DNA of 64,000 bases from an uncultured Ruminococcus sp. Lineage in GTDB: Bacteria > Bacillota > Clostridia > Oscillospirales > Ruminococcaceae. The notes beneath the pieces were generated by a model. The model was not told where the DNA came from. It saw only the letters and a list, made by a program, of their open reading frames with translations, and ran no database searches. Below, piece after piece: positions 53,617 through 62,322 of the stretch. The position numbers were made by a program, and so were the translations under genes. The stretch's first letter is position 1. Every line of letters starts with the position of its first letter. Location: positions 1-64,000 of the forward strand of contig CAMWYX010000004.1 in the NCBI GenBank assembly GCA_947178575.1, in the 5' to 3' direction.

Positions 53617-55167
53617 ATGGCCAATCAGCTCTGTATTGTTCTTGATTTCGGCGGACAGTATAATCAGCTTATAGCACGCCGTGTGCGTGAATGCGGTGTA
53701 TACTGTGAAATCAAGAGTTATACCACTCCCATTGAGGAAATCCGCAGTCTTAATCCGATGGGAATTATATTCACCGGAGGCCCGAACAGCGTTTATGATG
53801 AATCATCTCCGCATATCTCAAAGGAAATATTTGAACTCGGTATTCCGGTTTTAGGAATCTGCTACGGCTGTCAGCTTATGGCTTACACTCTCGGCGGAGA
53901 AGTCTCCAGCTGTACCAAAAGCGAATACGGAAAAATCGAAATAACACACAAAAACGGTATACTTTTCGGTGATGTTCCCGAAAAAAGCACCGTCTGGATG
54001 AGCCATACAGATTACGTCAGCAAACTTCCCGAAGGCTTTTCAATTACTGCACGGTCTGACGATTGTCCTGCCGCCGCTTTTGAGAATCCCGAAAAAAAAC
54101 TGTATGCCGTACAGTTCCACCCCGAAGTCACACACAGCGAATACGGAAAAAATATTCTGAAAAATTTCCTTTATAATGTATGCGAATTTTCAGGAGACTG
54201 GAAAATGGACGATTTTATTGAATCAACTGTCGCCGAACTCCGTGTACAGATTGGCGATAAACCGGTAATCCTCGGACTTTCCGGCGGTGTTGATTCATCT
54301 GTTGCCGCCGGTCTTCTCAGCCGTGCAGTCGGAAAACAACTCACCTGCGTTTTCGTTGACCAGGGTCTTATGCGTAAGGACGAGGGAGATTTTGTTGAAG
54401 AAACATTCACAAAATTATTCGATATGAATTTCATACGTGTGAACTGTAAGGAGCAGTTCCTGACCGCTCTCAGAGGTGTCACAGACCCTGAGGAAAAACG
54501 TAAAATCATCGGCACTGAGTTCTATAGTGTTTTCTGGAATAAAATCCGTGAACAAGGTACTGACGGATTCTTTGCGCAGGGTACTATATATCCCGACCGT
54601 ATCGAATCCGGCAAGGGAAACAAAGCCGGTCATGGCAAGACCGACGTTATAAAAACTCACCATAATATGGTAAAAGTGCCCGATGATATTCAGTTTGCCG
54701 GTACGATTGAACCACTCAAAGACCTGTTCAAAGACGAAGTTCGTGCAGTAGGCGAAAAGCTCGGTATTCCTCATGAACTCGTATGGAGACAGCCTTTCCC
54801 TGGTCCGGGTCTTGGAGTTCGTATTCTCGGAGAAATAACAGAAGAAAAAATCAAAGTATTACAGGAAGCCGATGCCGTTTTCCGTGATGAAATACACAAA
54901 AGCGGTATCGAAAGCGAACTGAAACAGTTCTTTGCCGTTCTTCCCGATGTGCGTACCGTCGGAGTTATGGGAGACCATCGAACATATGACCATCTTATAG
55001 CAATCCGTGCAATAACAACCGATGACTTCATGACTGCTGACTGGGCAAGAATCCCATATGATATTCTTGCAAAGGTTTCAAACCGTCTCACAAACGAAGT
55101 CGAACACGTAAACCGTGTTGTCTATGATATTACTTCAAAACCCCCCGGAACTGTTGAGTGGGAATAA
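53617..55167 (+). CDS. guaA: GMP synthase (glutamine-hydrolysing)
   Basis: GuaA converts XMP to GMP. The start at 53617 has AAGGAGG upstream. The glutaminase half has the nucleophile Cys82 in GICYGCQLM and the His/Glu of [12 protein letters not shown]. The ATP pyrophosphatase half has [11 protein letters not shown] near residue 225 and the C-terminal dimer domain ending in PPGTVEWE. The 516-residue length is normal and the gene is intact. A mobile element starts directly behind it; the guaA 3' end is a known integration site for genomic islands, and the end sequence may be regenerated by the element. Confidence 0.97.
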   Translation: MANQLCIVLDFGGQYNQLIARRVRECGVYCEIKSYTTPIEEIRSLNPMGIIFTGGPNSVYDESSPHISKEIFELGIPVLGICYGCQLMAYTLGGEVSSCTKSEYGKIEITHKNGILFGDVPEKSTVWMSHTDYVSKLPEGFSITARSDDCPAAAFENPEKKLYAVQFHPEVTHSEYGKNILKNFLYNVCEFSGDWKMDDFIESTVAELRVQIGDKPVILGLSGGVDSSVAAGLLSRAVGKQLTCVFVDQGLMRKDEGDFVEETFTKLFDMNFIRVNCKEQFLTALRGVTDPEEKRKIIGTEFYSVFWNKIREQGTDGFFAQGTIYPDRIESGKGNKAGHGKTDVIKTHHNMVKVPDDIQFAGTIEPLKDLFKDEVRAVGEKLGIPHELVWRQPFPGPGLGVRILGEITEEKIKVLQEADAVFRDEIHKSGIESELKQFFAVLPDVRTVGVMGDHRTYDHLIAIRAITTDDFMTADWARIPYDILAKVSNRLTNEVEHVNRVVYDITSKPPGTVEWE

Positions 55168-55204
55168 TAAAAACTCCGAAAAACAGGGCTTTATATAGCC
55201 AAAA

Positions 55205-55263
55205 TCTGTTATCATTCTGTTATCATGGCAACGATTTGGCAACAATTTTCGGTTATCGGCAAC
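55205..55263. repeat. Tandem TCTGTTATCAT and GGCAAC repeats near the guaA end (candidate integrase arm sites)
   Basis: TCTGTTATCAT occurs twice in perfect tandem (55205-55215, 55216-55226), with a related GGTTATC at 55251-55257. GGCAAC occurs at 55227, 55238 and 55258, each before GA or AA and T. They lie 37-95 bp past the guaA stop. Such direct repeats commonly flank att cores as integrase arm-binding sites. Confidence 0.55.
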
Positions 55264-55287
55264 AATGATATAAAGTTTGTCTGAAAA

Positions 55288-55334
55288 GATTAGAGCTATC
55301 TGATTCAATTTACGAATCGGATAGCTCTTTATTT
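55288..55334. terminator. Bidirectional terminator between guaA and the protease gene
   Basis: AGAGCTATCTGATTC pairs with GAATCGGATAGCTCT and is followed by TTATTTATATTATTTTTT on the plus strand. It lies directly at the protease gene's 3' end. Confidence 0.85.
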
Positions 55335-56139
55335 ATATTATTTTTTCAATATTATCTCTAAATTCTTTTAATGCCTCGGACTTAATATAATATGCAAGAT
55401 TAGTCATTAAAGGCGTTTCGGATTTAAGAATTTGCTGTGTTGGTATATTCTCAACTGTTATATCTCCCTTGGCATTATAAATTGGAACAGAAAACTGAAT
55501 ACCCAAGAAATAAATTCTATTACGATTCATGAATATATTACCTTTTTTGTCAGAATAGCTATTCTCATTTAGTATAAATACCGGAGAACCAGATGAGCCT
55601 GGAAAAGCAGCAATATCAAGCAAGCCTATTCCCTTGTTGTTAAAGTCATATGCTGGATGTGCCGCTGTATATCCTTTCCTAAAAATTGGAAAATTATTAT
55701 TTTTGTCCCACAAACCGATTGGATATCCAATCATAACTATTTCTTCAATAGCACTTAAATCCTGTAACTGATTAATTGAAGGTATTATAGAATCAGTTAT
55801 AGGAATATAAAATACATTCTTCCCCGTTAGCTCTCTTACTTTTTCAAGCAAAGGATTAATATAGCAATAACAAAGGTCGTGGGATGAATGAAAATGCCAT
55901 TCTGTTGAAAAAGTTACGTTGGTATTTTCAGTTGATTCACCCTCTTTTGTCATCAAATGTAATGAAAAGGATACTTTTTCAGTAGTATGATTATTTACAA
56001 CATGTTTATTTGTTATAATGGTTGGTACTATTTTATCTCCGTATTTAAAATCATAGAAAAAACCTGTTCCGCATGAGTTTTCTGCTTGTAATCGAACTGT
56101 TGTAAACATCATTTGTTCAGATATAGATATAGGTTTCAT
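55333..56139 (-). CDS. Trypsin-like serine protease
   Basis: The start at 56139 has GGAGG seven bases upstream, just after the XRE stop. The 268-residue protein has no signal peptide, so it should act in the cytoplasm. It shows a chymotrypsin-fold triad: His46 in ITNKHVVN, Asp88 in SSHDLCY and Ser183 in FPGSSGSPVF. GTGFFYD near residue 24 is the usual first strand. It is paired with the XRE gene in the place where ICEBs1-like elements carry immA, an anti-repressor protease of the metallo type. Cleavage of the adjacent repressor, or an abortive defence role, are both inferences. Codon use is AT-rich. Confidence 0.75.
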   Translation of the reverse strand: MKPISISEQMMFTTVRLQAENSCGTGFFYDFKYGDKIVPTIITNKHVVNNHTTEKVSFSLHLMTKEGESTENTNVTFSTEWHFHSSHDLCYCYINPLLEKVRELTGKNVFYIPITDSIIPSINQLQDLSAIEEIVMIGYPIGLWDKNNNFPIFRKGYTAAHPAYDFNNKGIGLLDIAAFPGSSGSPVFILNENSYSDKKGNIFMNRNRIYFLGIQFSVPIYNAKGDITVENIPTQQILKSETPLMTNLAYYIKSEALKEFRDNIEKII

Positions 56140-56141
56140 AA

Positions 56142-56636
56142 TCATTCCTCCATTTTTTTAGGTTTATGTCTTTCGGCTTCATTTCTCTCCGCCTCCGACC
56201 TCGGATATCGATACCTCCACTGGTCATACTCCTCACGGCTGATTTCCCCATTGCGGTACTTCTGAGCCATTTCCTCCCATGGTTCAAGCAGACCTGTCAT
56301 TTTGTTATACATAGAACCGTTCTGTCTGTTCACTCTTATGCAGATTTCACCGTCAAGCGTATCAATTTTCAGCCCATACAAGTCCTCCATAGCAAACAGC
56401 GTATGCATCAGACCTGTGTAGCTGTCAATGTCGGGAACGTTGAGAGCCTCGGTTGATACATCAAGCGTATCTGCGATTTTTTCAATCAAATCAGCTTTTG
56501 GAGTACGTGAACCTGATTCATACTGTGCTATGCGGATATCGGCAGTTCTTTCAGAAAATCCGACTTTCAAGCCTAAAAATTTCTGCGTTATACCCCTGAG
56601 ATTGCGGATAAAACGTATTCTTTCACCTATTGCCAT
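56142..56636 (-). CDS. XRE-family repressor (ImmR-like)
   Basis: The 164-residue protein has an N-terminal HTH_3 domain (IGERIRFIRNLRGITQKFLGLKVGF, then IAQYESGSRTPKADLIEKIADTL). The C-terminal half has no enzyme motif and ends in a highly charged tail (RSEAERNEAERHKPKK). It diverges from xis-int, and half-sites GTTTAGTAT lie between them, so it is expected to repress excision. GGAGG precedes the ATG. The protease gene follows after two bases. Confidence 0.85.
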   Translation of the reverse strand: MAIGERIRFIRNLRGITQKFLGLKVGFSERTADIRIAQYESGSRTPKADLIEKIADTLDVSTEALNVPDIDSYTGLMHTLFAMEDLYGLKIDTLDGEICIRVNRQNGSMYNKMTGLLEPWEEMAQKYRNGEISREEYDQWRYRYPRSEAERNEAERHKPKKMEE

Positions 56637-56685
56637 AAAAATCCTCCTGATAAATAAAATTCAGTTCGACAATTTCAACAAATCA

Positions 56686-56715
56686 ATTATAGCATATTGG
56701 TTTAGTGTTTGTCAA
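56686..56715 (-). promoter_or_regulatory. Promoter of the XRE-protease operon
   Basis: TTGACA and TATAAT are 18 bp apart on the minus strand. The spacer contains the half-site GTTTAGTGT in its plus-strand reading (56700-56708). Confidence 0.65.
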
Positions 56716-56750
56716 GATAGTAGAAATAAAAATGTTTATATAAAAATAGC

Positions 56751-56779
56751 TTGACATAACTTCAAAAGTTTAGTATAAT
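56751..56779 (+). promoter_or_regulatory. xis-int promoter
   Basis: TTGACA and TATAAT are exact consensus, 17 bp apart. The spacer and -10 overlap a candidate operator, so it should be strong unless repressed. Confidence 0.8.
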
Positions 56780-56812
56780 AAAAATATACTTAAACATATT
56801 AAGTTAATATAT
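56769..56812. promoter_or_regulatory. Candidate repressor operators over the xis promoter
   Basis: GTTTAGTATA (56769-56778) is inverted against TATACTTAAAC (56786-56796) with one base inserted, and ACTTAA/TTAAGT forms a second palindrome (56788-56804). They overlap the -10 and start point of the xis promoter. The related GTTTAGTGT occurs in the divergent promoter. They are the likely sites of the XRE protein. Confidence 0.5.
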
Positions 56813-56830
56813 AGAAAGGAGATAAGCAGA

Positions 56831-57037
56831 ATGTCTGATAAAAGTTTCATGCGTGTTGAGGACGTTGCCAGAGAACTGGACGTTTCAAAGTCCTATGCGT
56901 ACAAAATCGTACAGCAGCTTAACAAGGAACTCGCCGAAAAAGGTTATCTTACCATTTCGGGCAGAATCAACAGAAAATATTTTCTTGAAAGAACCTGTTA
57001 CGATGATATTTCGGGAAAAAATGAAAGGAATGATTAA
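56831..57037 (+). CDS. Excisionase-like helix-turn-helix protein
   Basis: The 68-residue protein contains one winged-helix/MerR-like helix-turn-helix (VEDVARELDVSKSYAYKIVQQLN) and a basic tail (GRINRKYFLER). Its size and position directly before the integrase fit an excisionase (Xis) that directs recombination to excision. AGAAAGGAG lies upstream. The integrase ATG follows two bases after the stop, so the two are co-translated. Confidence 0.8.
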   Translation: MSDKSFMRVEDVARELDVSKSYAYKIVQQLNKELAEKGYLTISGRINRKYFLERTCYDDISGKNERND

Positions 57038-57039
57038 AT

Positions 57040-58137
57040 ATGTCGGTTTATAAGGACGGCAACAAATGGCGTGTGATTTACCGCTATACTGACAGCCGTG
57101 GCGAACGCAAGCAGTCTCAGAAACGTGGTTTTAGCACGAAAAAAGAGGCTCAGGCGTGGGAACGTGAGCAAATGAACAAGAAAGAATCAAGTCTTGATAT
57201 GACCTTTGAGAGTTTTTCGGAAATTTATTTTTCCGATATGAAAAAGCGACTGAAAGAAAATACTTATCATACAAAGGAGCATATCCTCAGAACTAAGTTA
57301 ATACCGTTCTTTGGCAAGCGTAAAATGTGTGATATTCAGCCGAAAGATGTTGTTGCTTGGCAGAATGAAATGCTTGAAGGTTCAACTAAAACAGGCAAAA
57401 ATTACTCTCCTGTGTATCTGAAAACACTTCACAATCAACTCAGTGCAGTGTTCAACTATGCAGTACGTTTCTACGGTTTAAAAGAAAATCCTGCACAAAA
57501 AGCAGGAAATATGGGCAAGGCAAAAAATCGTGAAATGCTGTTCTGGACGCAGGAAGAATATAAAAAGTTTGCAGAAGTAATGATGGACAAGCCTGTTTCA
57601 TTCTACGCTTTTGAAATACTTTACTGGTGCGGAATCCGTGAGGGTGAGTTGCTCGCTCTTACTCCTGCCGATTTCGATTTTGAAAAGCAGACAGTTTCAA
57701 TCACAAAGTCATATCAGCGTATCAACAGGCAGGACGTTATTACAGAACCAAAAACTCCGAAAAGCAACAGAACGGTCAAAATGCCTGATTTTCTTTCAGA
57801 TGAAATTCAGGATTTTATCGGTCAGCTTTACGGTATCGGTGAAAATGACAGGCTGTTTGAAATTACAAAGAGTTATCTTCATCACGAAATGGACAGAGGT
57901 TCGAAAATTGCTGGCGTAAAGCGTATCAGAATACACGATTTGAGACACTCACACATTTCACTTCTGATTGAAATGGGATTTTCAGCGGTGGCAATTGCCG
58001 ACAGAGTAAGACATGAGAGCATTGATATTACATATCGCTATGCACATCTGTTTCCGAGTACGCAGAACGAAATGGCAGGCAAGTTAAGCAGTTTACGCAA
58101 TGAAGGAGGTGATGCAGATGTCAATGAAGAATCTTGA
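57040..58137 (+). CDS. int: Tyrosine recombinase / integrase
   Basis: The 365-residue integrase has an N-terminal arm-binding segment (about 1-50), a SAM-like core-binding domain (about 55-150) and the catalytic domain. Catalytic residues are Arg200 in CGIREGE, His299-x-x-Arg302 in HDLRHSH, His325 in RHESID and Tyr334 in YRYAHL. All are present, so it should be active. Tn916-like integrases have this layout. Its gene is close to xis and 20 bases overlap the MobC-like gene. Confidence 0.93.
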   Translation: MSVYKDGNKWRVIYRYTDSRGERKQSQKRGFSTKKEAQAWEREQMNKKESSLDMTFESFSEIYFSDMKKRLKENTYHTKEHILRTKLIPFFGKRKMCDIQPKDVVAWQNEMLEGSTKTGKNYSPVYLKTLHNQLSAVFNYAVRFYGLKENPAQKAGNMGKAKNREMLFWTQEEYKKFAEVMMDKPVSFYAFEILYWCGIREGELLALTPADFDFEKQTVSITKSYQRINRQDVITEPKTPKSNRTVKMPDFLSDEIQDFIGQLYGIGENDRLFEITKSYLHHEMDRGSKIAGVKRIRIHDLRHSHISLLIEMGFSAVAIADRVRHESIDITYRYAHLFPSTQNEMAGKLSSLRNEGGDADVNEES

Positions 58138-58438
58138 CAAAAAAGGCAGGTTCAGAAGTCGCACAATCGGTTTCAGAGTTTCACCCGAAGAAGAAAAGCT
58201 GATAAATTCCGCTGTGGAACTTTCGGGACTTACCAAACAGGACTATATTGTGAAAAAGCTGACGGATAGGACTGTTACAGTTCTGCCGAATCCGAAAGTT
58301 TATAAGGCACTCAAAAATCAGCTTTCTGCGGTACTTGACGAACTCAAAAGAATTGAGAACGGAAACGGTATTGACAGCGAGTTACTGGAAGTTATACGAC
58401 TGATTAACACAACGCTCAACGGCACGAAAGGAGAGTAA
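58118..58438 (+). CDS. MobC-like mobilization accessory protein
   Basis: The start at 58118 follows AAGGAGGTG by six bases and overlaps the integrase end by 20 bases. The 106-residue protein has a ribbon-helix-helix type start (GFRVSPEEEKLINSAVELSGLTKQDYIVKKL), then a coiled segment (ALKNQLSAVLDELKRIE). Proteins of this type bind oriT or act with relaxases in Firmicutes elements (MobC-like), but could also be a regulator. Its place upstream of the Rep and Mob genes supports a mobilization role. Confidence 0.65.
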   Translation: MSMKNLDKKGRFRSRTIGFRVSPEEEKLINSAVELSGLTKQDYIVKKLTDRTVTVLPNPKVYKALKNQLSAVLDELKRIENGNGIDSELLEVIRLINTTLNGTKGE

Positions 58439-58441
58439 TAA

Positions 58442-59746
58442 ATGCAGACTGAAAAAGAAATGACTACTCCAAATGCACCTACTGCAATAGGTGCGGAGCA
58501 GTCAAATCTCAAATACAATAATATTATAACACGACAGCAGGGACATTTCAACCCCTCAGCAGAAGAAATTTTTGAGGCACAAATGCAGTACGAACGTGAA
58601 AACTCACCGTCTTACATGGAAACAGTTTCGATGCCTGAACTCTATGAAATGGTATACCCCGTAAAACCACCGATTATTGATGGCTTTCTGTACAACGGAA
58701 CTTATCTTTTTGTCGGCTCTCCGAAAGTCGGCAAGAGTTTCATGATGGCTCAGATTGCTTATCATGTGAGTTCAGGAAAACCAATGTGGAATAATGCAGT
58801 TCGTAAAGGAACGGTGCTGTATCTGGCTTTAGAGGACGATTACAGACGTTTACAAGAAAGGTTCTACAGAATGTTCTGTACGGAAACAACTTCAAATCTT
58901 TTCTTTTCAGTTGCATCGAATTCTTTAAATGGTGGACTTATCGAACAGCTCGAGGGATTTATTAATGAGCATCACAACACAAGTCTGATTATTATTGACA
59001 CTTTGCAGAAAATCCGTGAAAGTGAGGGCGATACTTACAGTTATTCCCGTGACTACGATATTATCGCTCAATTGAAAGCGTTTTCTGATAAAAATAATAT
59101 CTGTTTACTTATTGTGCATCACACACGCAAGCAGAAAGCCGACGATAATTTTGATACGATTTCGGGTACAAACGGACTTCTTGGAGCTGCTGATGGTGCT
59201 TTTGTTATGTACAAGTCCAAACGTACCGATACAGGTGCAACAATCGAAATTTCAGGGCGTGACCAACCCGACAGAAAAATTCTTCTGAAACGTAATACGG
59301 AAACGCTCTGCTGGGACTTGGATAAAATCATTGATGATAAGTTTAAAGCTCCACCTGAACCTTTGCTTGAAAAAATAGCTGGACTTGTCAATGAACATAA
59401 TCCGACATGGCAGGGTACGGCAACGGAACTTCTCAACAAACTTGGAATTGACGATATGAAACCGAATACTCTTTCACTGAAACTCAATGTCAATGTTGGG
59501 AGACTTTATTCGGAATATTATATATGGTATACGAATAAGCGTAACCATAACGGTAGATTTATTATGTTTCAGTATGATATTGAACACCCTGTTGTTCCGA
59601 ACACTGAGACTTCTGAATATCAGTACACTCCCATTAATAACGATTCAATGATTACTGGTGAAATGACCGTCTGTAGTGAAAGCGAAAAATCGTTCCATGA
59701 TATGACTGATGCGGAAAAAGAAAACTTCCTGTTTACAAGTTATTAA
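58442..59746 (+). CDS. RepA-like AAA ATPase/helicase
   Basis: The 434-residue protein has Walker A GSPKVGKSF at 92-100 and Walker B LIIIDTLQKI near 180, with VHHTRK and DTISGTNGLLGAADG near 220-245. This is the RecA-like RepA family (RSF1010 RepA type, AAA_25), hexameric helicases often found on plasmids and integrative elements. The C-terminal part may bind DNA (PTWQGTATELLNKLGI). AAAGGAGAG precedes the ATG, which is three bp after the previous stop. It would allow limited replication of the excised circle. Confidence 0.8.
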   Translation: MQTEKEMTTPNAPTAIGAEQSNLKYNNIITRQQGHFNPSAEEIFEAQMQYERENSPSYMETVSMPELYEMVYPVKPPIIDGFLYNGTYLFVGSPKVGKSFMMAQIAYHVSSGKPMWNNAVRKGTVLYLALEDDYRRLQERFYRMFCTETTSNLFFSVASNSLNGGLIEQLEGFINEHHNTSLIIIDTLQKIRESEGDTYSYSRDYDIIAQLKAFSDKNNICLLIVHHTRKQKADDNFDTISGTNGLLGAADGAFVMYKSKRTDTGATIEISGRDQPDRKILLKRNTETLCWDLDKIIDDKFKAPPEPLLEKIAGLVNEHNPTWQGTATELLNKLGIDDMKPNTLSLKLNVNVGRLYSEYYIWYTNKRNHNGRFIMFQYDIEHPVVPNTETSEYQYTPINNDSMITGEMTVCSESEKSFHDMTDAEKENFLFTSY

Positions 59747-59761
59747 GTTATTTTATTTGAC

Positions 59762-59834
59762 GTGACGATATGTGACGGTCGTGACGCTGTTTGTGAGGTA
59801 TCAAAAAGACCGTCACCATCGTCACGGTCGTCAC
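59762..59834. repeat. GTGACG repeats in two opposed clusters (candidate origin iterons)
   Basis: GTGACG occurs at 59762, 59772 and 59781, spaced 10 and 9 bp. Its inverse CGTCAC occurs at 59811, 59820 and 59829, spaced 9 bp each. The two clusters face each other around an AT-richer centre, forming a large interrupted palindrome. The repeats lie directly behind the RepA-like gene, a usual place for an origin. Confidence 0.6.
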
Positions 59835-59876
59835 GCTTTTGACAGCTCCGTCTGTCGTTGCCTCGCAGAGCGCCGT

Positions 59877-59966
59877 GTACTTGTGATATTAGTGTTCACA
59901 CTGATGTCGCAAGTACTAAGGCGTTACAAACGGCGTAAGCCATTTGTAAATCCGGCTATCAAGCCG
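59877..59966. repeat. Series of hairpins upstream of the MobV gene (candidate oriT)
   Basis: Three stems follow one another: GTACTTG/CAAGTAC with inner AGTGT/ACACT (59877-59916), TTACAAA/TTTGTAA with inner GGC/GCC (59924-59949), and CGGCT/AGCCG (59953-59966). The first contains TAGTGTT, similar to the TAGTGTG nick block of pMV158-type MobV origins. The region lies 60-150 bp before the relaxase gene. Confidence 0.5.
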
Positions 59967-60025
59967 TTCCTTGCGATAGCACCTCCCTCAATTTTTAGTT
60001 AAATTGCTTACGGAAAGGAAAAAAT

Positions 60026-61210
60026 ATGAAGTACAAGAGAATATCATTCGGACAGGGCAAGGGTTCAATCACTCACAACAACAGGACTTTTATTGCTAAT
60101 AATGTTGACAAAAATCGTATTGCTAACAACGTTACATTCATTGAAAAACCTATCGGAGAAATGTATGAAGAACTTTTCGGCAGTGCGGTTGAAAGGTACA
60201 ATGTCCGACAGAAAAGAAATGACCGAAAAATTCACAGTACATATTACGAGCATCTATTTCACTGCAAGCCGTCAAATTCTGTGACTACAGCGAGCGATAA
60301 GCGTAAAAGTTTTTACGAAGATGTTGTCCAGATTGGTAAAATGGAAGATTCAGGTTACGGAACGGAAGATTTTCAGCTTGTTGCCGACTGTCTGACGGAG
60401 TACATGAACGGTTTTCAGGCAAGAAATCCGAATTTTTATGTATTCAATGCAGTTCTGCACATGGACGAGGCTACTCCGCACCTGCATATTGACTACATAC
60501 CAATCGGACATTACAAGCGTGGTATGGATACCCAGAATGGTATTGCACAGGCTCTAAAAGAAATGGGTTACGGTGAGGGAAAACAGGCGATTGCACGCTG
60601 GAGAGAAAAAGAAGTTGATGTGCTGAATGAAATCTGTCGTCGGAACGGAATCGAACCACTACCGCCCGAAAAAGCACGAGGAACTTTGGAAGTTGCCGAG
60701 TACAAGGAGCAACGTCGAAAAGCTGAACAGCTTGCGGTTGAAAATGAAAAATCGCAGTCTGAACTTGATGCACTCAATGATGAACTGAAATCATCTACTG
60801 AAAAGAAAGTAAAAATAGTGGAAATAGACAGTATTGAAACGAAAAAGTCCCGATTCAGAAAGAAAATTTCTCTTTCAGAGGAAGATTTTCAGAACATATC
60901 AGACCTTGCGAAAAAACAGGTTGCAAGCGTAAAACAAACTAAGAAGTTAAAATCCGAAAATGCGGAGTTATTGCAGAAAGTCACCGCCTTAGAAGTACAG
61001 GTTAAATTTCTGACTACCAAACTTGAAAAATATAAACAACCTGCTCCTTTTTCCCGTGAACAGTTGAAAAAAAGTGCTGAAAAAGTCTCAGAACTGGAGC
61101 AACTTAAATCAAAATATCGTAAGGCTTTGGAGTTTATTAATACTCGTGCTTTGGCGACGGAATTTGAAGTGTTTCAACGTACTACAACAAAAAGTAAGAA
61201 TTTAGAATAA
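60026..61210 (+). CDS. MobV-family relaxase (Pre/Mob)
   Basis: The 394-residue protein nicks oriT and leads the strand into a recipient. MobV motifs are visible: HNNR near residue 17, NVDKNRIANNV near 26, and the metal motif HMDEATPHLHIDYIP at 145-159, where His152 and His154 bind metal. The C-terminal half is a long charged coiled coil (about 220-380). GGAAAGG lies upstream of the ATG. Hairpins and repeats before it are the likely oriT. Confidence 0.9.
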   Translation: MKYKRISFGQGKGSITHNNRTFIANNVDKNRIANNVTFIEKPIGEMYEELFGSAVERYNVRQKRNDRKIHSTYYEHLFHCKPSNSVTTASDKRKSFYEDVVQIGKMEDSGYGTEDFQLVADCLTEYMNGFQARNPNFYVFNAVLHMDEATPHLHIDYIPIGHYKRGMDTQNGIAQALKEMGYGEGKQAIARWREKEVDVLNEICRRNGIEPLPPEKARGTLEVAEYKEQRRKAEQLAVENEKSQSELDALNDELKSSTEKKVKIVEIDSIETKKSRFRKKISLSEEDFQNISDLAKKQVASVKQTKKLKSENAELLQKVTALEVQVKFLTTKLEKYKQPAPFSREQLKKSAEKVSELEQLKSKYRKALEFINTRALATEFEVFQRTTTKSKNLE

Positions 61211-61236
61211 TATTTATTTTTCAACGGGAAAATATC

Positions 61237-61265
61237 TTGAAATCTGTCTGAATGTGTGGTATAAT
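61237..61265 (+). promoter_or_regulatory. Promoter of the methylase-nuclease cargo
   Basis: TTGAAA and TATAAT are 17 bp apart with TGG before the -10. It lies 27 bp past the mob stop, so the cargo is independent of the mobilization genes. Confidence 0.8.
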
Positions 61266-61298
61266 GATAAAAAATCCAATAAGAGAGGTCTGAAAAAA

Positions 61299-62318
61299 AT
61301 GGCTAAGGATAATAAAAATCTGCATAAGGCGAACAAATCGAAAAAAGACGAATTTTATACGCAACTTTCGGACATCGAAAACGAATTGAGGCATTACAGA
61401 GACGAGTTCCGTGGTAAAACGATACTCTGTAACTGTGATGACCCGTTTGAAAGTAATTTTGTAAAATATTTTGCTATGCACTTCAATAGTTTCGGACTTA
61501 AAAAACTTATCGCCACGAGTTACGCAACATCTCCGGTAATGTATACTCAACTGTCGTTTTTCGTGGAGGATGTCGATACTGTAGACAGTTCTAAAAAACC
61601 TTACGTGATTGAGATTACTGAAATTACCGACGAAAACGGCGACGGTGCAGTAGATTTACAGGACTTTGAACTGATATTAAAGAAAAATCCGCCACGGATT
61701 CTCAGAGGTGACGGCGATTTCCGTTCCGCAGAGTGTATAGAGTTTCTGAAAGAAGCCGATATTGTCGTGACTAATCCGCCGTTCAGCCTGTTTCGTGAGT
61801 ACGTCGCACAGCTTATGGAGTATAACAAGAAGTTTATCATAATAGGCAATCAGAATGCCATTACATACAAGGAAATATTTCCGTTAATCAAAGATAATAA
61901 AATGTGGCTCGGTTACGGATTCAATGGCGGAAATGCTTATTTTAGAGTAATGTATGAGGATACTGAAAGATTTGCAAAAGGCGTTTATGATACTGAAACC
62001 GGACTTGTAAAATTCAGAAACTGTGTTTGGTTTACTAATTTAGACCATAAAAAACGCCATGAAGATTTAATTTTGTGGAAAAAATACACATCTGAAGAAT
62101 ATCCGAAATATGACAACTATAATGCAGTAAATGTTGATAAAGTTGCTGATATACCTTGTGACTACTATGGAGTGATGGGCGTTCCGATTACTTTTCTTGA
62201 CAAATATAATCCGGAACAGTTTGATATAATAAAATTCCGCAAGGGAAATGATGATAAAGATTTATGCATCAACGGAAAATGTCCATATTTCAGAATTTTA
62301 ATAAAAAGAAAGAAGTGA
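61299..62318 (+). CDS. EcoRI-family adenine-specific DNA methyltransferase
   Basis: The start at 61299 follows AGAGAGGTC. The 339-residue protein matches the M.EcoRI-type family: KDEFYTQLSDIENEL near residue 16, KTILCNCDDPFESNF near 40, and the catalytic VVTNPPFSLF at 156-165 (NPPF). It would methylate adenine in a specific site. The family is usually paired with a restriction enzyme; here the next gene is a DUF262-HNH protein rather than an R.EcoRI homologue. The site is unknown. Confidence 0.88.
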   Translation: MAKDNKNLHKANKSKKDEFYTQLSDIENELRHYRDEFRGKTILCNCDDPFESNFVKYFAMHFNSFGLKKLIATSYATSPVMYTQLSFFVEDVDTVDSSKKPYVIEITEITDENGDGAVDLQDFELILKKNPPRILRGDGDFRSAECIEFLKEADIVVTNPPFSLFREYVAQLMEYNKKFIIIGNQNAITYKEIFPLIKDNKMWLGYGFNGGNAYFRVMYEDTERFAKGVYDTETGLVKFRNCVWFTNLDHKKRHEDLILWKKYTSEEYPKYDNYNAVNVDKVADIPCDYYGVMGVPITFLDKYNPEQFDIIKFRKGNDDKDLCINGKCPYFRILIKRKK

Positions 62319-62322
62319 CATC

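Noticed and set aside
55205-55263. Short tandem repeats considered as a CRISPR remnant
   Set aside because: Repeat units of 6 and 11 bases without spacers; the integrase context explains them better.
59762-59834. CRISPR-like array
   Set aside because: Units are only six bases, spaced 9-10 bp and in both orientations; no cas genes.
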